From Azolla caroliniana (lineage: Eukaryota; Polypodiophyta), in contig JBHGNT010000013.1 in the NCBI GenBank assembly GCA_043228905.1, positions 372,001 through 436,000 on the forward strand: a stretch of 64,000 nucleotides of DNA, read 5' to 3'. Each line of letters opens with the position of its first letter. Positions within the stretch are counted from its first letter, which is position 1. A program made the translations under genes and the position numbers. The notes under the pieces were generated by a model. The model saw nothing but the letters and a program-made list of their open reading frames with translations, had not been told where the DNA came from and searched no databases. Positions 34,051 through 45,000 of the stretch are shown piece after piece.

Positions 34051-35677
34051 TCAACATATAAAAGGCTTAGGGATGTCTTTTAGTTGGGGATCTAGCCTAA
34101 GGTCAACATGTAAGTCTTGTAAAAACGAGTGGACGCCTAATTTAGGGGAGTTTTTTGAGTACCTAAGCTTGAATATGGTAGGTGTAAGGGAAGATATTTT
34201 TTTATGCTTATGGATGAGAGTATTCCTAAGGGAGAAAGGATGTTTTTTAAAAGCCTTAAGGATGAAATGGGGCGGGTAACCTCGGCTAATGAGTTTAAGG
34301 AAGAAACACTTTTTCATTTCTAAGTACCCTATAGGTGTGTTTTCTCTAACTAGGTAGCATTTTAATTCATTTGAAATAAAATTTTGTTTAATGTGTATGA
34401 GATGGTCTGAAGAGAAGGGAAGATATTGATAGGAATTTAATGGTTTTTGGAAACAATTGAAAGAGAATTTAGAGTTCTCTAGATTAATCCAAATATCCAA
34501 GAAAGGGAGCCTAGTGGGGGACGTATGGATCGTAAGTTTAATGGAGTTATTGGTCATACGACTATAGAAACCGAGGTATTCTAAGAGTTGGGGTTTCATA
34601 GCAGTTCAAACCCCGAAGGCATCATCTATGTACCTAGTAACATAGAAGAGATGGGGTGTGGTTTGTGAGTTTTCTAAGTGTGATAAGAAAAGGCATGCAT
34701 AGACAACTGAGAAATTGTTGCCCATGGTTGTTCCTTTGATTTGTTGGTATACCTGATTATCGAAGGTCAGGTAGTGATACTTTAGGGTTAGAGCGCTAAG
34801 GGTATAGATAAGATTAGTCTTGGCTAAGGAAAAATGGGGGGAGATGATATGATGAAGTGCTTCGAGTCCTAACTTAGGGGGGATGTTAGGATAAAAGGAT
34901 TCTACATCAAAAGAGAAAATGAAACTATTAGGAGGGGGGGTTAGTTGTCCTAGTTTTTCGATGAGGGAGTGTGAATCTTTTAGGTATTGTTTTTGGAGTA
35001 CTAGGATGGGTAAAAGTTGAAAATGTAGCCATTTCGAGGTTCGCTCGAATATCGAGTTATTATAAGAACAGATGGGTCTAAATCCAATGTGCGTTTTATG
35101 GAGTTTAGGAAGGAAGTAAATATTAGATACTTGATATCCATTTAGGGTTTTATAGAGTATGTAATTAGCTTCTATAAAGGAAAGTGTTCCTAGATTTTTT
35201 TGTACTATACTATTAAGGTGATATAAGAGCTCTTCTAACGGAAAATGGGTTACTTTTCTATAGGTGGTGGTATCCGAGAGGTGGTTTATAGCTTTTTCAT
35301 AGTAGGTATCTTTGTCTAGAACACATACTCCCATGTTCTTATCCTCCGGAAGAATGATAATCTGGCAGTTATTCCTAAGGTTCTTAAGGGTTGTGCGAAG
35401 GTGGAGTGGTGTCCTAACAAGTTTGGGTTTAGGTTGTTGGAGTATAGACAAAAGGAGGTTTTCATTGTTTTTTAATAATATTTTCAAGAGGGGGATATTG
35501 AGATGGTGGATTCCAATTAGGATTTGGTAGTTTAAATGGGTTAAGGGGTGTTGAGTCCATGTCTCTAAAGAAATGTTTTAAACGTAAGGATCTACTTAAA
35601 CTAGAAAATTCTTCAAGGATAGTATTAGTGGAAGGTAGAGAGGATGGTAGAATGTATTTGAGACCTAAGCTTAGCAA
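34051..35677 (-). pseudogene. Penelope-like element reverse transcriptase
   Basis: The N-terminal part (35677-35470) has LSLGLKYILP and LRLKHFF, typical of Penelope-like elements. The RT core (35487-34606) shows LPEDKNMGVCVLD, LPKLHKT, FRPICSYNNS, FSFDVESFYPNIP, GTTMGNNFSVVYACLFL and catalytic RYIDDAFGV. The next segment (34599-34051) is the thumb-like LPFLDIWI...FSFNCFQKP...SRGYPP. Lesions are a frame change at a T run (about 35466-35473) and one TGA right after the YIDD motif (34606-34608); all else is open in one frame. The frame stops at 34051 with no GIY-YIG domain, so it resembles endonuclease-lacking PLEs, or the domain was lost. Confidence 0.8.
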
Positions 35678-36124
35678 TTGATCTTCATTTAGTGTGAGGG
35701 AGTGTTTAGATAAATTGTGAATTTTACTTTCTATTCGAAGAGTATCATTAAGCAGTTTCCAAAAAAAACACGTTCGCGTTCACAAGTGGAAGGATCGCGC
35801 ATAAATGGAAGGATAAGGGAAATTTTAGGGGTTTTTCAATGATTTTACAAAACACATTGATACCAGTATCATACAAGTTCAAACATACTATGAAAAAGGT
35901 TAAAAATCCACTATTTTCGTGATTTAGAAGTAACTAAAAAAAGACGAATTTCAAAAACATACATTCTCAATTTATATCACAAACTTTACAACCAATGTTA
36001 TTTTATAAGAAACGATTTTTTAGCAATCATAAGAATTCAAAACACATGATTTTATATTACTCGATTTGTTACAAGCGGAATGTAGTTACACTTAATAGCC
36101 AAATATACATTCATGATCACTCCT
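35678..36124. other. AT-rich spacer
   Basis: No ORF or repeat recognised. An A run (35760-35769) lies on the upstream side of the Penelope-like ORF and is not a 3' poly(A) for it. Confidence 0.5.
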
Positions 36125-37313
36125 TTACGGAGAATCACTACTATAACTAATATACAATGACGATTCCTCCTCATCATCCTCGGATGTACCAATCAGTGCA
36201 TTATCTTCGTCATAAACCAAATGGTTTGACTCTAGATTATATGTAGCAGATCTCGTTTGCCTTTGACTCGAGCCACCTTGTAGACCTGGTAATTTTTCTT
36301 TTATTATATCTATTGTTGACTTCCTTAATCGTCCGGCTTTTGTAAGTGTGAAGTCGTACACGATGATATCCACATCAGAGATATCAAGGGTCGAGGTGTT
36401 ACGAATGTTTCGCTTCCTCTTCCTACCTCCCCTTCTTGTTTGGCATTCAATCATCTCCAATGTATACTTACCTGTAAAAGCATTTGCACTTCTAGTGTTG
36501 TACCAATGAACATTTATAGACTTGATCGTGTTTTCTATTTCATGCATTAGCACTTCTAGAATTTTACCAACCCAAAATTGGTGGCCATGTGAGTTCTCAT
36601 CAGCCGGCATTGCAATCAACATCCCCGCGGTGAGCTCTTGCAAATTTCCTTGCCATCTAGCTTCGGTTGCTTTCGTCATCCTTGGTCCTACATAAATGTC
36701 TCTTTGTTGTGGATGGACCAAGCTGTCATTAATCGCATTTACTAGTTGCTCCGGACTTCTATTTACGCGATCATGTTGCAGCGACCATGTGAATGGCGTT
36801 TCCAAATTCCAATTATCAACAGATACACAATTGTCTATAATTTCTTTCTGATCACTATAAAATACATCCCACCATGACGTGTCTTGTTGTGCGGCATATT
36901 TCTTGGCGGCCTCAATATGCTTTCTTTTTTCTTCTAAGGCTTGGACCCATGACCGTTTTTGTTCTGATACCAAGTCGCTCTGCAACTGTCCTTTCTTCTC
37001 AATTGGCATTTGCTTAGCTCCATGGACAATTGTACTCGGCATACAAAGTAATAACTGGCAACCACCTTCAAGTTCCCATGTTGTAGAAGATGAATATTGT
37101 TTAGCATACAAAAGTGTAGAACCACTTATTCCATTTTTCTTTATCAAAAAAATGTGATTGAAACTTATATTGTTTAACTGAGCAAGCACTTTAACATTCC
37201 CACCACCCCCATCTAATATATATCTCTTAAAGTCATATACCTCCTTCAAGTGTAACACTTTTGGGCGTGGTGTACAAGCATCACAAATGACATCAAATAG
37301 TTTAGGTAAAGTG
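36125..37313 (-). pseudogene. DUF7869-type gene, C-terminal part (split by X2)
   Basis: The minus-strand 3' portion of the gene at 54385-55982. Removing X2 and one AAGTG leaves the frame open across the joint. From 37258 it reads LKEVYDFKRYILDGGGGNV, a basic helical segment near EKKGQLQSDL, and WSLQHDRVNRSPEQLVNAIND. Next is a Tudor/BAH-like strand-rich part (AGMLIAMPADE, FWVGKILEVL, INVHWYNTRS, GKYTLEMIE), then an RKRKR stretch and an acidic, Ser-rich tail to the stop at 36125. No enzyme motif is evident in this half. Family name from memory of similar proteins, not searched. Confidence 0.6.
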
Positions 37314-37732
37314 TGTTATCGGCCGGCAAGGAGTCCAAAATACGGAGTGAAGGAATTAATTAAGTATGGTTGTAAATAAGCATAGTGTGGACGGACAGAC
37401 TGGAAACGATATGTCGTTCCAGATCCGGACGGATCCCGAATAGGTGTGATAGGCACCGTTTTGTACTACGGGCCGGAAACCTATTTAAAGGCCCGGACCC
37501 CATTGTAATCGCAGCGGATAATTAATAGAGCGTATGGTGTTTATACTTCTGTGTTGATTTCCGTTCTGTAATTACTGTTATATCTTACGCGTGTAATTAA
37601 CAAAAGCGCTCTAATCGTGTAACCTACTTAAGTCGGTGTAATCGTTGAGTCATAATCCTATGCCGTAATCACCCTTTGGTGAAGTGTCTCCGTGACACCT
37701 TGTGTTAGGCCTTGTCCGGTCAGAGAACAACA
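37314..37732 (+). repeat. X2 5' LTR
   Basis: 419 bp (TGTTATCGGCCGG...GAGAACAACA), with a TATA-like TATTTAAA at 37492-37499. Confidence 0.93.
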
Positions 37733-37785
37733 CAGTTTTGGCGACCACGATTCCTGCTTTCTCGCAGCGAACGACGGCTTAATGG

Positions 37786-40700
37786 ATGACTAGACCAACG
37801 CACGACCTGGTTGCAGACCGAGCTCGACGCCTCGCCGAATGGCAAAGACGGCGTGAGACTTTCCAGCAAGCAGCGCACGAAATTCGCTCGGATCGTTCGT
37901 TCTCCAACGAGATCCGGAGAGTCGCGGAGGAATCTCTTCGGTTACAGTAAACTCGCGACCAGGACGACGGAAGCGGTCTAAGTAGTCTCCGGGAAACCGA
38001 ACGCCTCCTCGAGGCGCTGGCAAGCGGAGAAAACGAGGCAGAAGCCTTTTCAGCCTACGAATCGGATTCCGAAGGGGGATACAGCGTGCACACGAACTAC
38101 CGGAGCAGCAACGATACCCCCGGCGGCCCGGAGGACGACGGGTCGGATACCGTGCCGACTCCAGAACCGGAACCGTTCGACCAGGGCTATCCGGAACCAC
38201 AAACGGAAGCCGTCAACCCACCAACACCGGAAGTGGAAGAAGCAAAGCCACCGACACCAACGAAAGAGCCGGCGAAGAAACCGGAAAAAGAACCGGAAAA
38301 AGAACCGGAAGTGGAACAGGAGAGAAAACCGGAAAGATATCAACAAACGCCACTAAACCGCGGCCTAATACTGGACGACGACATGCCGTTCCAATACTCA
38401 AAGTATCGCGATGATCCGGACGCGGAAGCGCATGTTCATGCCTTCGAGCAGACATGGGAAGCAAATCACGCGTCCCAGCGATTGACACCGGAGGAAGAAG
38501 AACGCTCGAAGATAGCGGAATTCGGGGTCACGTTGGAAGGACCAGCGGCACGATGGCGGCGGACGCATAACCCGGCAACCATCACAACCTTTGCAGAATT
38601 AAAAGCAAAATTCTTGCATTTTTTCCACAAGGAGGTCGACCAGACGACGATGGTGGGCCTGTTTTATACGATCCGACAGGAGGCAGGGGAAAGCATTCCC
38701 CAATTCGTCATCCGTTTCCAACGAATACATAGCCAGCTTACCCGTGCACCCCCGGAGGAGGAATTACGGACGATATTTTTAAACGCACTCCGGGAACCGT
38801 TACGCACGGTGTGTACGGTGATCGACTTTCGAGGAAGCACCATTGACCAGGTCATTGACCGGGTCAGAGAAATGGAAAAGTCAAGCTCATGGCTTACACT
38901 GGGAGCACTGCAACGGGCGTTACCCACAGATGAAGATCTCCGGTTCCGGCAGGCAATTCAATGCACAATCTGCTTGAATGCCGGACACTCGGCAGTGGAG
39001 TGCACCATGCGAACCCAGTGTGTGATTTGTCAATCCAAGAGTCATACAACGGGCCGGTGCAAGTATAACCTGCTAAACCGACAAGCACCACCCGTTCGAC
39101 GGATCGAGCCAAGAAGCAGCCGAGACGAAGATGAAGATCGTTGGCAAAGAATGAACCGGTACCTATCGGCACAGGATGTTCGGTACGGAAACAGACAAGA
39201 GAATGATGGCCGGTACGGGGATCGGCATGATAACTACGACCGGTATGAGCGTTTTGACCGTTATCGGGAGTCCAACAGACAACACGAGCAATACGACAGA
39301 GACCATTCCCCTGGTTACCGAAGGCACCAGGAGGACTATGGCCGATTTTACGATCCACCATGACAGGACTACCGAAATAAAAATAAGAATAATAAGAAAC
39401 GTAATTTCAAGAAAGGTGGTCACACTTGGGACCCGGAACATGGAACCCCAAGGAGCCAACCGGCACAGAACGCACCACTCACTACGGGACCGACTCCGGC
39501 TACCAGCAATGCTGAATCCAGGAATACCCGTAAAGAGTACTGCTACTACTGCAGGCAGGAAGGCCACTACAGTAACCAGTGCCCGACAAAGAGCTACGAT
39601 AAACGACCAGCAGTTAATATGGTGGTTCCGGAAGTGGCGGATGTACAGCAAGTAACCACACGGTCGAAAGGCATGGCCAAAGAGTGGGAAACACAAGAGG
39701 CCATACGAAAACAGGCGACGGAATGGGTGAAGGAAGCCAATGAAAGGAACGTCGCGGACGCGGAACGGCAAAAGGCGAATACCATAGGGAGTGCCGGCGG
39801 TAGCCATGCAGAAAACGAGACATGGCAAGTACTGCAAGAATGTCAGATCACGTTGCCATTAGGAAGACTCTTGCAGCTCGTGCCGCGATTTACGGAAGGA
39901 CTAAAAACGGTCATGACAGACGGTATAGCCCCACCGGCACCAGTCCTCTTCTCGAATCCGGAGGAGGGACCGACGGTGGTGGACACTAGTAGTCCGGTGA
40001 TTACAGCTATTGTCAAAGGGCACGAACTTCCCGGCACAGTAATCGATGGAGGTTCCGGGGTGAACGTAATAAGCCTCCGCACGTGTGATGCCTTGGGTAT
40101 ACATGAATGGGAGCCATGTCCGTTCTGGCTACGGATGGCGGATACGAGCTCTGTACGGCCGACGGGCTTAATACGGAAATTGGAAGTCACCATAGGAGGT
40201 CACACATTTCACATCTCGGTTGTAGTGCTGCAGCTACAGGCGCAAGGCGCGTACCCACTGTTGCTGGGCAGACCATGGTTGAAAACAGCACACATCAAGC
40301 AAAATTGGCGGAAAAATATGATTACCTTCCGGCGCGGAAAAGCCAAGGTCCGGGTACCGACACAACCACGGACGAGCAACGGTAAGGAATGCACACCGTT
40401 GTATGCGGAATGCGTGAACATGCTTGAAGGGTTGGTAGACGACGAAGAAGCCCAGTACTTGGAGGAACACCCGAAGATCGTACCACTTTTCGAGATTGAC
40501 GTGGCTGAAGCCGTAGCGCCATACTTGCCGCAGCGGGACGAAACCGAAGCCGAACCAGACAAAGATTCGATTCGAGAATTACAGCAAGCACAGGAAGCGT
40601 TAGAACGGGAAATGGCCATTTCCCAACGGGTAAAAACATCCCAGCTCGACGAAGTGAACCTAGGAAGCAAGGACGAATCAAAGCCGGTACACATCGCCAA

Positions 40701-41233
40701 AGAAATGAAGCCGGAAGATAAAGCGGCGATGATCAAACTTCTCACGGAGTTTCGCGACGTATTCGCCTGGTCATACGAAGACATGCGAGGGCTGGACCCT
40801 CAATTATATCAGCATCAGATCCACTTAGGCAAGGACGCGAAACCACTGGCGCAAAGACGTTACCGAATGAACCCCAACTACGCCGCCAAAGTGAAGGAGG
40901 AAATCGACAAACTCCTAAGAGTGGGCTTCATCCGGCCGGTAAAGAAAGCGACGTGGCTGAGCCCCATCGTCGTCGTCCCAAAGAAGAACGGTAAAATCCG
41001 CGTGTGTGTAGATTACAGGAAACTAAATGCAGCCACAATTACGGATGCATTCCCTCTTCCGTTCACGGATGGAGTACTGGATGCCGTCGCCGGCCATGAA
41101 GTTTATAGCTTTTTAGACGGGTTCAGCGGATACAATCAAATCCGGATGCACCCTGACGACCAGGAGAAGACAGCGTTCGTAACCGAATGGGGAGTGTTTG
41201 TGGCCGTAGTAATGATGTTCGGACTAAAAACGG
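37786..41233 (+). pseudogene. gag-pol: X2 gag-protease-RT (first part of polyprotein)
   Basis: One frame from ATG 37786 to the N insertion, with TAA at 37948-37950 and TGA at 39361-39363; X1 has CAA and CGA there. Gag has the capsid landmarks, two tandem knuckles (CTICLNAGHSAVEC, CVICQSKSHTTGRC; about 38965-39060), an R/Y/D-rich linker, and a third knuckle (CYYCRQEGHYSNQC, about 39538-39580). Protease is VIDGGSGVNVIS (about 40045); its active-site second residue is G instead of S or T. RT starts about 40860 and runs to MMFGLKT, where N interrupts it. No frameshift separates gag from pol. Confidence 0.88.
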
Positions 41234-41982
41234 TGTGAAAGTGTTTTTAGAATCTAAGCCATTGAACATTAGGAGAATATAAAGTATAGATAATTCACCT
41301 TTTGAGGATAAGAACACGAACTAAGACCTTAGGGAAGAAGTCAAAAGTAACAGTACAAGACCAAGAGAAAAGTAAAAAGAGAAAACGCAGACTATAAAAA
41401 ACAGTAAAAATAGAATGGTCATAACTCCCTCGTTGTTTATCCAAATATCACGTTTAAATATGGATTAGAAAGCTTGTAAAAAGAGCTTTCTATAGCTTTT
41501 TAAATCGCTTAATTTGGATATCGGATGAGGGAGATATGACGATTAGAAGGTTGATGTGTCATAGCTAAAAATAGGGAGATAAAAAGCTTCTAAAAATAGC
41601 ATGAACGTGGATAAGAAGAGGAAGGTTATAAAAGAAGAAGTAATATTAGTGAGAAGGGGGCTGAAGAGTGAAGGCCAAAGAGTGGATGAGGAGTGTTAGG
41701 AAGAAGTGTCTTTGTGGAAGAGGAAGTGTCTTAGAAGAGGAAGGTCTTTGGTTTTAGTTCAATGTGGAGTTTGTCTCCTTTGTATTCTCTTGATGTTGGA
41801 ATATCAGAATATTCTTATTTCTTGCTCGCTTTCTCTATCTTTTTTCTTAGTTTCTTGAGTTATACTCTCTAATCATAATTACCTAGAGCTATATAATATA
41901 TTATGATTTTCAACTCCATCTAATCGGTTTGATCAAGCCCTCATATAGTGTATAACTATCTATTATCTTATACACTCTATCA
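41234..41982 (+). repeat. N 5' LTR
   Basis: TGTGAAAG...CTCTATCA. The TATA box TATAAAAG lies at 41627-41634, giving a U3 of about 420 bp. Confidence 0.95.
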
Positions 41983-42070
41983 TTTTGGCGCTCCAGGGAG
42001 GGCGGATCCTTTCCGTATAGGAGGGAGAACTTATCATTTAATTGTGTTACTATATTACATTAACTTAGCT

Positions 42071-45000
42071 ATGCAATTTGCATTTTCAGGTGAAAGAACA
42101 CAAGATGCGGGTGCCTTTTTGGCATCTTTTGAGCATCATGCTGTCTCTATTGGACGCATCACCGACAATGAGAAGTTACCTTTATTGGTAGCTACATTCT
42201 ATGGTCGAGCTCGAGATTGGTATGACTCTCTTCCTCCAAACCAACAGGGAGCATATCAATTGTTGGTGCACCAGTTTCGTGCCAAATATATTCAACGACG
42301 AAGTGCAACCGAAGTAAGGGAAGAGCTATTTCGACTAAAGATGGAATCACCAATTGGTTTCACTGAGTATGACAGAAATTTCAAGGATTTGTGGACTACA
42401 TGGATTCGTCTTCGTGGCGGCACTGAAGACGAGTGGTTTAAAATGGAACGATTCAAGATGGGTCTTGATATGTATTTCCGTTTGGAAGCAAACTTGAAGG
42501 ATCCCACATCGTTTCAAGCTCTTATCCAAGTTTGTCAAGCTTATGATCGACAAGTGAAGATGATGAGCTCCTTGGGGGATCCCCAAATGACGGCTTTGGG
42601 TGCAAATTTGATGCCTCGTGCCAACTTTCAAGCCTCATCTTCAATTGTGCATGGGGGACAAGTGTTTCCAAATGTGTATACCACCACAACAATAAACCCA
42701 ACAAGTATATCCCAAGAAGTTGAACAAGTGAGGAGTGAACAAGATACCATGGCATTGGTAAATCGGCGCTTTGATGAAGTGATGACCCACTTGCGACAAT
42801 CCCAAGCAATTCACAACACTATTCCCGATGGTGGTGGCTCTAGAGGGCATCACGGTGTAATTTGTTATTCTTGTCAAGAGGAGGGACACATCTCAACAAG
42901 ATGTCCTCATCGACAACAAAGAGGCATGGGAAGAGGCATTTATCAAGTGCAAAGGAATGGACAACGACCTAACAACAATGAAGTCGAAGGAAACGTAACA
43001 CTCCCTATGGCTCAGGTTCCTACAATCCCTCATAATGTGAATCTTCTTAATTTTATTGATGATAGTGATAATTCTTTTGAAGTAGCTCCTGTGAAAAGGA
43101 CAAGGTCCTCGCAAAAGGAGAAAGAAGTTGAAGGAGAATCTAGTGCCTCAAGACAAAAGAAGAAGTCTAAGGAGAATGAGAAAGAGGAAAAATTGAGAAG
43201 GAGACACTCTAGAAGAAAGATCAAGATGGAGGACATTCCTATGGGTGAAGGTGTAGAAGCTTTCAATTTGAAGCATGAGTTGATTTCAAGTGGACCAAGG
43301 ATAACATGGCCGCAACTTCTCCAATTATCTCCCACATTACGAAAGGAGTGGGGGCGACTTGCAAGTATTCGCCAAAGTCGGAAGACTGTGCATTATGTGG
43401 GAATCGTGCGAGTAGAAGATCGAAAGGACATACGACCCACCATCCCCGTCTCCATCAAAGGGTTTCACATCAAAGATGCGTTGGTTGATAGTGGTGCTAG
43501 AGTAAGCTTGATTTCTGAATTTGTGGTAAACAAAGTGGGAATTCCTATAAGTAGGTCATCTTCGGCAAGAGTGGCTGTAGCCGATGGTGGAGTGGTCCAT
43601 TGCATTGGCATAGTGGAGGATGTTGTCATCAAGTGTTTTGGGGTAAGCATTTCCATGGATTTTCATGTAATACCACTAAAAGGACCGTCATATTCTTTGG
43701 TACTAGGACGACCATGGATGCAAGAACTCAATGTTGTCCAAGATTGGAGCAAAGGTTTGATGACCATAACGCCATCAAAAGGAGTGAGCATACATTATGA
43801 TATGCGGCAACAAAGACTTATTGAGAAAGAAGAAGATGGAATAACTGAATATGATAGTGGGTCCGCATATGAAAGTGATGAAAGTGAAGATTCCTCGTCA
43901 GAATGGGAAATGACCACATCATATGCCGTTTTGAAGGAAGAAGATGATGAAGGAGGTTTAATTACTATGGAGCAAAAAGAGAAGATGATTTCTAAAGATC
44001 TTAAAGGGCAAGAGAGGCAACAATTTATTAATTTGATTTCTGAATTTCCTAACCTTTTCATTAGTGATTATGCTCATATTAGGGGTGTAGATGTCATCCA
44101 ACATCACATAAATCTAAAGGAGGGTACAACTCCCGTTGCGCAAAAGTTGCGAAGGCTAGGTCACGTGCAAAAGGAGGCCTTATTAAAGGAAGTCAAAGCT
44201 TTGTTGCGTGCACAATTCATTTACCCAGTGGAAGATTCTGAATGGGTTTCGCCCATTGTGGTGGTACCTAAAAAGAATGGAAAATGGAGGGTTTGTGTTG
44301 ATTACAAACCTCTAAATGCGGCTACCAAGAGGGATCACTTTCCTCTCCCTTTCCAAGATGAAATATTAGATGAAATTGCGGGTCATGAAATGTACTCTGT
44401 TTGTGATGGCTATTCAGGTTATTTTCAAATTCGTATTGCGGAAGAGGATCAAAAGAAGACGACATTCATCACTCCATGGGGATGCTTTGCATATCGATGC
44501 ATGCCCTTTGGACTCACAAATGCTGTTTTTACATTTAATCGTCTTGCTATTCATGTATTCCAACCATTCTTTGGAAAGTTTGTTAGAGTCTTTATGGATG
44601 ACTTTGCAATTTATAGTAGCAGGAAAGACCATTTGGAAAAGGTTCACTTGGCATTCAAAAGATTGGAGGAATGCAAAATGCAACTCAACCCAGAGAAGTG
44701 TCACATAGGTGAAAAGGAGGTGGTGATGCTTGGTCATGTGGTGTCTCAAGAAGGAATCAAAGTTGATAGCTCAAAGATTGAAGCAATCCAAAAGATGACA
44801 ACACCCACGAGTATCAAAGATTTGGAGGTATTTGTTCAAAAAGTTCGTTACTTTGAACGATTCATTCATATGTTGGCCCAAATTCTCTATCCTTTTCGCA
44901 TTATTCTTCGCACCAACAACTTCTTGTGGACATCTACAACTGAAGAGCAATATGTAAGAATAAAAGAACTATTATGTAATGCTCCTATTCTAAAGCCACC

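Noticed and set aside
41948-42070. N Gag-Pol starting inside the LTR at 41948
   Set aside because: There is no ATG there, and it spans the LTR end and PBS; the first ATG is 42071.
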